Shown here piece after piece: positions 29,871 to 34,518 of a stretch of 34,518 nt of DNA (positions are counted from its first letter, which is position 1; every line of letters begins with the position of its first letter). Made by a program: the position numbers and the translations under genes. The stretch lies in IMG/VR virus record IMGVR_UViG_3300048838_001845, positions 1 through 34,518 of that record; one strand, given 5' to 3'. The notes below the pieces were generated by a model that worked only from the letters and a program-made list of their open reading frames with translations, did not search any database and had not been told where the DNA came from. The DNA is from a virus.

Positions 29871-30111
29871 GGCCTACGGAGGCCGAAAAGGCCTACCAGG
29901 TAGGTGGGTAGGGGGTGAGCGGGTAGGTAGGTAGGCTATAGCGGCGAGGCGAAAGCCTCACCGAGTAGTGGGCAGCAGGGCGGCCCGGCGGAGGCTGGGC
30001 GCGGCACCGGCCCTTTCGACGATGGGATGGGCGCGAGAACACCCTACAAGCACTCGCAACGTGCAGAGCTAAGACGTCGCGGGCGCGGCACAGAGATCGC
30101 GTCCCATCCTG
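29871..30111 (+). ncRNA. Candidate structured RNA or G-rich control region
   Basis: In the 284-base gap 29844-30127 no gene is supported. Elements: hairpin GGCCT/AGGCC at 29871-29884; a G-rich tract 29899-29935 with many GG runs; GAGGC-GAAA-GCCTC at 29946-29959, a GNRA-capped stem with an outer CGG/CCG; GCAC/GTGC hairpin at 30050-30064; and a long-range stem, 30025-30036 with 30097-30109, of 12 pairs and a single bulge. Such density argues for a folded RNA, but expression and family are unknown. Confidence 0.4.
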
Positions 30112-30127
30112 TTGGAATAGGAGTGAC

Positions 30128-30451
30128 ATGCAATACACACCAATGATTGATCGGTTGGAATTACGCACCATCAACAGATTAGAGACAAACTCTATTGAAA
30201 TTCATGGCGTTGTGAGAGGCCCTCAAAACAACACCTTCCTTTCGCCGGCTGTGCTCGGAGCCCCTCAACCAATCAGAAGCGACATCCCTGCGCCTGCGCT
30301 CAATTTGACATTTGAGCAGGCAGCAAGGCTTTATCTAGAGCTGGGCCGAGCGCTGGGCAAGATCGATTCAGAGGCATTGCAGGCTGCCAGCAAAGCACAA
30401 GCCGCGCACATTGCAGACCTGCGCGAAATTGTCCTACGCCTGGTCAAGTAG
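30128..30451 (+). CDS. Hypothetical protein, AT-richer codons
   Basis: 107 residues from ATG 30128, GGAG four bases upstream. N-terminal half looks beta-rich (MIDRLELRTINRLETNSIEI), C-terminal half helical (LTFEQAARLYLELGRALGKI). Its codon choice is clearly more AT-rich than neighbouring genes (about 50% GC by eye), which suggests recent arrival. Not recognised. Confidence 0.65.
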   Translation: MQYTPMIDRLELRTINRLETNSIEIHGVVRGPQNNTFLSPAVLGAPQPIRSDIPAPALNLTFEQAARLYLELGRALGKIDSEALQAASKAQAAHIADLREIVLRLVK

Positions 30452-30461
30452 GGGACAGATC

Positions 30462-30767
30462 ATGCTAGAAATCATTTTGAGAGAAATCATCGCCGGCACA
30501 CGGCCAACGCCATATCACATGACCAACGGTGCGCGGCTCGACTGGGACGCCGGCGCGCAGCAGCTCACCGTCACGCGCATCAACCGCTCGCCCGGCGAGC
30601 GCGAGATAGCCATTTTCAAGGCCTACCTCAAGCGTATCGGCTACCGCGCCAGCACCAGCACGCCCGTGGAGATCGCGCCCGGGTTGAATAGCTGGATCGG
30701 GCAGCGACTGCAACTCGTGAAGATCGAGCAGCCGGCGCCGGCCGCCAGCCAGGGGAGCTTGTTCTGA
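30462..30767 (+). CDS. Hypothetical protein
   Basis: 101 residues from ATG 30462 with GGGG upstream. Compact alpha/beta protein (LEIILREIIAGTRPTPYHMT, then LTVTRINRSPGEREIAIFKA) ending in an alanine/proline tail and GSLF. Its stop overlaps the next ATG by one base. Not recognised. Confidence 0.6.
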   Translation: MLEIILREIIAGTRPTPYHMTNGARLDWDAGAQQLTVTRINRSPGEREIAIFKAYLKRIGYRASTSTPVEIAPGLNSWIGQRLQLVKIEQPAPAASQGSLF

Positions 30768-31003
30768 TGAAAGCAATCGATCTTCTACAACGACTTCAGC
30801 GCAACCCAGATGAAGCCGTTATTGCGTATGAAGGCACGCCAAAAAATTGCGCGTGGATCATCAACCGGCAAGGCGTTGTGATGCACAGAGCAAACGTCGA
30901 TGAGCCGGCTGCGCACCTAGCGGCTCGCTTGCCCATTCAGCTTGTGTGCGTGGCGTGCCAATGGCCGAGCAAGGCCCGTATTTATCGCCCAATATCGGGG
31001 TGA
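30767..31003 (+). CDS. Hypothetical protein
   Basis: 78 residues, TGATG overlap with the gene before. MKAIDLLQRLQRNPDEAVIA then YEGTPKNCAWIINRQGVVMH; two Cys near the end (VCVACQWPSK). AT-richer than average, similar to the 30128 gene. Not recognised. Confidence 0.6.
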   Translation: MKAIDLLQRLQRNPDEAVIAYEGTPKNCAWIINRQGVVMHRANVDEPAAHLAARLPIQLVCVACQWPSKARIYRPISG

Positions 31004-31014
31004 AAGTCATTTAA

Positions 31015-31030
31015 TTTAAGCCTACTTAAA
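31015..31030. promoter_or_regulatory. TTTAAG/CTTAAA dyad before the tyrosine recombinase
   Basis: Perfect 6-bp arms around CCTA in an AT-rich stretch, adjacent to the AAGGA ribosome site. May be an operator, recombinase arm or leader hairpin. Confidence 0.4.
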
Positions 31031-31037
31031 GGAAACA

Positions 31038-31997
31038 ATGAGCAAAGAACTCGTTACCACCAGCCCAAAGGCCGACTACCAGGCCGCGACCGCTTATCTG
31101 ATGTCTCTCAGCACCACCGGGCGCAGCAGCATGGAGTCGACGTTGCGGCTGGTGGCGCGCATCATGGGCGCCGAGGATTACACGCAAGTGAACTGGGCAT
31201 CGCTCAACGCCGCAAACGTGCAGGCGCTCGTCGCCAAAATCCGCGACACCCCCACTGAGCGAGGATCGGCCAGATCGCCCAATAGCGTCGCCACCGTCCT
31301 CAACGCCCTCAAAGGCGTGGCCAAGGCCGCCTGGCGACGCAACACGCTCGCCACCGACGCATGGGAGCGCATCCGCGACCTGAAAGCCCCGCGTGGCTCA
31401 CGCCTGCCGGCTGGCCGCGACATCGCGCCCATCGAGCGCGCCGTGCTCATCTCCGCCGCCGTCGAAGATCCACGCATCGCCGGCATCCGCGACGCTGCCA
31501 TCATGGCCGTGCTGATGGCCACCGGCATGCGCCGCGCCGAGCTGGTCGCGCTGGCCCTCGAAGATGTGGAGATGAGCACCGGCAAAATCACCATCATCGG
31601 CAAGGGCGACAAAGAGCGCACCGCCTACATCGCCGACGAGCCGATGCAGGCCGTGCGCGACTGGCTGCAGGTGCGCGGCATGAATGAAGGGCCGCTCTTT
31701 TGCGCGATCACCAAAACCGGCAAATTGCAACGCGACCGGCACATGAGCCCGACCGCGCTGCACTACATCATCCAGCGCCGCGTGACCAGCGCCGGCCTTA
31801 GCAAGATGACCGCGCACGACTTCCGCCGCACGCTCGCCGGCGATCTGCTCGATGAGAACATCGACATCGCCACCGTCGGCGAGCTGCTCGGCCACTCCGA
31901 CCCGAAGACCACCAAACGCTACGACCGCCGTGGCGAGCGAGCGAAGAAGCGCGCCGCCACGCACGTGCACGTGCCCTACAAGCGAGGCAATTCATGA
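31038..31997 (+). CDS. Tyrosine recombinase/integrase
   Basis: 319 residues. N-terminal SAM-like core-binding domain (about 10-110), then catalytic domain: ATGMRRAEL (Arg165), GKGDKER (Lys about 189-192), TAHDFRR (His260, Arg263), LLGHSDPKTTKRY (His286, Tyr295). All catalytic residues are present. Similar in size and layout to XerC/XerD. It would integrate or excise the element or resolve multimers. It follows an AT-rich leader with TTTAAG/CTTAAA and overlaps the next gene by 4 bases. Confidence 0.94.
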   Translation: MSKELVTTSPKADYQAATAYLMSLSTTGRSSMESTLRLVARIMGAEDYTQVNWASLNAANVQALVAKIRDTPTERGSARSPNSVATVLNALKGVAKAAWRRNTLATDAWERIRDLKAPRGSRLPAGRDIAPIERAVLISAAVEDPRIAGIRDAAIMAVLMATGMRRAELVALALEDVEMSTGKITIIGKGDKERTAYIADEPMQAVRDWLQVRGMNEGPLFCAITKTGKLQRDRHMSPTALHYIIQRRVTSAGLSKMTAHDFRRTLAGDLLDENIDIATVGELLGHSDPKTTKRYDRRGERAKKRAATHVHVPYKRGNS

Positions 31998-32524
31998 TCA
32001 CACTCACCGTCAGAGAACTCATCACCGAAGACTGGAGCCGTTTTGCGCGAGAGCGGGATGCTTATGCCGCCACGCTGCCCGACAAACCCTCCAAGAAATA
32101 TCTACTGGCCGGCTGGTCGCCGATGAACTTCGCCGGCCTGTATGTTTGGCGTGCGGTCGATGTGGTGCTCTATGTGGGCATCAGCGCCAATGTCGGCGAG
32201 CGCCTGTATTCACACTTGGGAGATGAGCGCGGCCACAGATCGCAGCAGATCAGCCAGGTCGGGCAGCTCGTGAAAGCAAACGAGCCACAGTCGCACGGCT
32301 GGAGCATCGACGTTTATCCGATCAGCGATCTTCGTGAAGGGCGCAGCCCCATCGCCGGCGCGCCGTATGTAGATCGGCTGTCTGAATATGAAGCGATCAC
32401 AATAGACGCATTGCAACCGGCATTAAACGAGAGTTTGAATCACAAGCGCATGCCACTGCCCGCGCACATCCGCGCCGACGGCAAGGGCGCGATGGATGCC
32501 GCCAATGCAGCGTTTGGAGGTTGA
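31994..32524 (+). CDS. GIY-YIG family endonuclease-like protein
   Basis: 176 residues. GLY (48-50) and YVG (60-62) strands, Arg70 and Tyr72/His74 in ERLYSH, and EYEAITIDALQPALN with a metal-binding Glu (about 131-133) and Asn145 make a GIY-YIG core. The rest has no added DNA-binding domain visible. It could be a phage host-DNA nuclease, repair nuclease or free-standing homing-type enzyme. Placed directly after the integrase. Confidence 0.8.
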   Translation: MITLTVRELITEDWSRFARERDAYAATLPDKPSKKYLLAGWSPMNFAGLYVWRAVDVVLYVGISANVGERLYSHLGDERGHRSQQISQVGQLVKANEPQSHGWSIDVYPISDLREGRSPIAGAPYVDRLSEYEAITIDALQPALNESLNHKRMPLPAHIRADGKGAMDAANAAFGG

Positions 32525-32525
32525 T

Positions 32526-32816
32526 GTGAGCGAAGAACGCGAGACCTATGACATGACCAGCGCCATTTTGGACGCAACCGAGCGCCGGCAGGCGACAACC
32601 GAACATCTTGCCGCCTTCGGGCGCGATGTGTTGGAGTGGATCATCGCTAACGATTTTTGGAACGATGACGCCGGCGAAGACTTCATGCCATTGGCCGAAA
32701 AACACGGGCTTGCGCAGCGCGTGCCATATGACCCAGAGACGCATGGCGAGATTGACGCCGACGAAGGCGTCATGATCTGGTGGATAGACGCGACGCAATG
32801 GGACGGTGGCAAATGA
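32526..32816 (+). CDS. Hypothetical acidic protein
   Basis: 96 residues from GTG 32526, GGAGG five bases upstream (a closer match than the out-of-frame ATG two bases earlier). Acidic and helical (SEERETYDMTSAILDATERR, FGRDVLEWIIANDFWNDDAG), ending with MIWWIDATQWDGG. Not recognised. Overlaps the next gene by ATGA. Confidence 0.6.
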   Translation: MSEERETYDMTSAILDATERRQATTEHLAAFGRDVLEWIIANDFWNDDAGEDFMPLAEKHGLAQRVPYDPETHGEIDADEGVMIWWIDATQWDGGK

Positions 32817-33001
32817 CCACCCTGCCCCACCCCGCGCCGGCCCCTGATCGCGCCGACTTGCGCATCGTGCAGCACCCTGCACAATATGTTGCACCGATCA
32901 ACCTGAACGATCCACATGCGCGTGGATTCATCGCCGCTATCGCCGAAGGCCTGAAGCAATGCAACCAGACACCCAGCAACAACACAGGGCGACCGTCCTG
33001 A
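32813..33001 (+). CDS. Small protein upstream of serine recombinase
   Basis: 62 residues from ATG 32813; its end overlaps the recombinase start by 43 bases, suggesting coupling. Proline-rich start, then RIVQHPAQYVAPINLNDPHA. It might control the recombinase; not recognised, and too small for a confident call. Confidence 0.5.
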   Translation: MTTLPHPAPAPDRADLRIVQHPAQYVAPINLNDPHARGFIAAIAEGLKQCNQTPSNNTGRPS

Positions 33002-34518
33002 TTTACGCCCGCCGCTCGAAGGTCATCAACGAGAGCGACCGTTTCAACGTCGACGGCCAGCTCGCCGCGCTGCGCGCCGAATGCACCAAGCGCGGCTACG
33101 ACCTGCCGCCCTTCCGCATCGAGGAATACATCGACGCGCAAGGGCATCGCAGCGGCCGGCACGAGCACACCCGCCCCGAATGGCTGAAGCTGCGCGCCAG
33201 GCTGAACGCGCCCGACGTGCTCGCCGTCATGTTCTACACCATCGACCGCGCCAGCAGATCCGTGCGCGACTTCGCCGACCTGATCGAGGTGTGCAAGACG
33301 CTGAACGTCGGCATCATCTCCATCATCGATGGCGTGGATACGCTCGCCGGCGTGGGCCGCCGCCACCTCGACCTTCACCTGCGCGCCATGATCGCGCAGG
33401 ATGAATCAGACCTTGCCAGCGAGCGCATGACGCGCCGCATCATGCTGAAGCGCCAGGCTGGTATCCCGCACGGCACCCCACCCTTCGGCACCCGCTACGC
33501 CGGCCAGGGCGCGGCCATGCGCCGCGTCGCCAATGAGCACGCGCCGACCGTCGTGCAGCTCATGCAGTGGTATACCGAAGGCATCAGCAACCGCGCCGTG
33601 ATGCACCGCGCCAATGCTGCCGGCCTGCTCCACGTCGACCGCCACGGCCGGCTGGAGCCGTTCAGGCTCGGCGCCGTGCAAACCATCATCAGCAACGTGC
33701 TGGCCTATGCCGGCTACCTGCAGCACGGGCCGCACACCAAGCGAGACAAGGTGCAGCTCGCCGGCGAAGGCGCGCTCGTCGACCGCTACGCCCGCGCCGT
33801 GGGTGCGGTGCGCTCGCCGGCCATCGAGCCGATCATTTCCATGGAAATGGCCGAGGCCGTCATCGAGCGCAAGCTGGGACGTCAGCGCACAGGCCGGCCG
33901 GCGCGCTCGCTCGCGCTGCTCACGCATGCGCTGTGGCACGAAGGGCGAAGGGTGTATAGCGCCGCGCGGCATGGCGGCCGCTATCGGTTGCACGGCCGTG
34001 GCTCTGAATCCTGGCCGATCGCGCACGTTGACAGCCAACTGCTCGACCAGCTCGCCGGCCTGCGCTTCAGCGACGCGCTACAGGCCGCCATTGTGGCGCA
34101 CGTGATGGATCACACCCGCGACGATGAACGCGACGCGCTGCGCGCACGCCAGCGCGACTACGAGGCACGTTTACAGCGCGTGCAGGATATGTATGAAACG
34201 GGGATGCTCAGCCGCGCCGATTTTCAATCGCGTTTCATGGCCATCGATGGCGTGCTGAGCGAGACGCGCCGGCTGCTCCTCGCGCCGTCGCAGATCGACA
34301 CCGTGTTGCAGCAGCTCCGGATTCTCGCCGAGACGCTGCACCTCATCCCGCACGAGCAGCGCCGGCGCGCTTTGTATCACCTCATCGAGCGCGTCGACAT
34401 CGACGCCGGCGGCATCATCACCCGCGTGCAGTTGCGGGAATGGGCACGGGCCGCATTCCATCAAACGATAGAAGCGGCCCGTGTTCTGAGGCTAAACGAT
34501 GCCCTGGACAGGATTTGA
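32959..34518 (+). CDS. Large serine recombinase (integrase)
   Basis: 519 residues; stop is the last codon of the window. Catalytic domain: YARRSK (Ser20), YTIDRASRSVRDFADLIE (DRxSR, Arg97 and Arg100), DESDLASERM helix; then the recombinase domain (about 165-300, IPHGTPPFGTRY) and a coiled coil (about 385-440, RDYEARLQRVQDMYETGMLS). Where a zinc ribbon with four Cys is normal (about 320-350), it has LLTHALWHEGRR and no Cys at all; Cys occur only at 42 and 112. ATG 32959 has GAAGG nine bases upstream. Confidence 0.93.
   Translation: MQPDTQQQHRATVLIYARRSKVINESDRFNVDGQLAALRAECTKRGYDLPPFRIEEYIDAQGHRSGRHEHTRPEWLKLRARLNAPDVLAVMFYTIDRASRSVRDFADLIEVCKTLNVGIISIIDGVDTLAGVGRRHLDLHLRAMIAQDESDLASERMTRRIMLKRQAGIPHGTPPFGTRYAGQGAAMRRVANEHAPTVVQLMQWYTEGISNRAVMHRANAAGLLHVDRHGRLEPFRLGAVQTIISNVLAYAGYLQHGPHTKRDKVQLAGEGALVDRYARAVGAVRSPAIEPIISMEMAEAVIERKLGRQRTGRPARSLALLTHALWHEGRRVYSAARHGGRYRLHGRGSESWPIAHVDSQLLDQLAGLRFSDALQAAIVAHVMDHTRDDERDALRARQRDYEARLQRVQDMYETGMLSRADFQSRFMAIDGVLSETRRLLLAPSQIDTVLQQLRILAETLHLIPHEQRRRALYHLIERVDIDAGGIITRVQLREWARAAFHQTIEAARVLRLNDALDRI

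Noticed and set aside
1-34518. tRNA or rRNA genes
   Set aside because: No cloverleaf with T-arm consensus or rRNA segments noticed by eye; a tRNA search program would be decisive.

Overview
The window reads as most of one temperate, tailed dsDNA phage or prophage with a long non-contractile tail (siphovirus-like) and HK97-type head genes. A leftward late half (about 1-20.7 kb, minus strand) and a rightward early half (about 21.6-34.5 kb, plus strand) diverge from a repressor switch at about 21.55 kb. GC is high (roughly 60-65% by eye), genes are tightly packed with many ATGA/GTGA overlaps, and most starts have GGAG-type ribosome sites. The palindrome GCCGGC is far more frequent than base composition predicts. 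The host cannot be fixed from sequence alone; one holin-like protein recalls proteins I associate with Chloroflexota, which is weak evidence. Both window ends fall exactly on stop codons of genes (position 1 and position 34518), so the element probably continues at least to the left, where an endolysin, not seen here, might lie.

Late half, read right to left: a run of small membrane and coiled-coil proteins (20417-19173, possible lysis or host-envelope genes), HNH nuclease, small and large terminase, portal, a 650-base control region with two very small membrane-protein genes, then prohead protease, major capsid protein, two small paralogous proteins, head-tail connector, head closure protein, tail completion protein, tail terminator, two tandem tail-tube-like proteins, tail assembly chaperone with a predicted -1 frameshift extension, tape measure, distal tail protein, a small virion protein, a 1492-residue tail-tip/fibre protein, and two small genes. 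The order is the classic HK97/lambda-like one.

Switch: an XRE repressor (leftward) and a protein with two ribbon-helix-helix-like motifs (rightward) are divided by divergent promoters whose -35 boxes overlap. Both genes appear to have short leaders without Shine-Dalgarno sequences.

Early half: several small genes; a replication-initiator-like protein whose own coding region holds four perfect 11-bp tandem repeats and an A-rich tract (a lambda-like origin candidate); a SNF2-type helicase paired with a DNA methyltransferase; an array of parS-like half sites in front of four consecutive membrane-protein genes; a 284-base G-rich stretch that can fold strongly; and a recombination end with a tyrosine recombinase, a GIY-YIG nuclease and a large serine recombinase.

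Most notable for follow-up: the intragenic iteron origin, the TGAAACA/parS-like array with its membrane-protein operon, the foldable 29.87-30.11 kb region, the pair of unrelated integrases (the serine one lacking zinc-ribbon cysteines), and a near-identical terminator element used twice in the late half.
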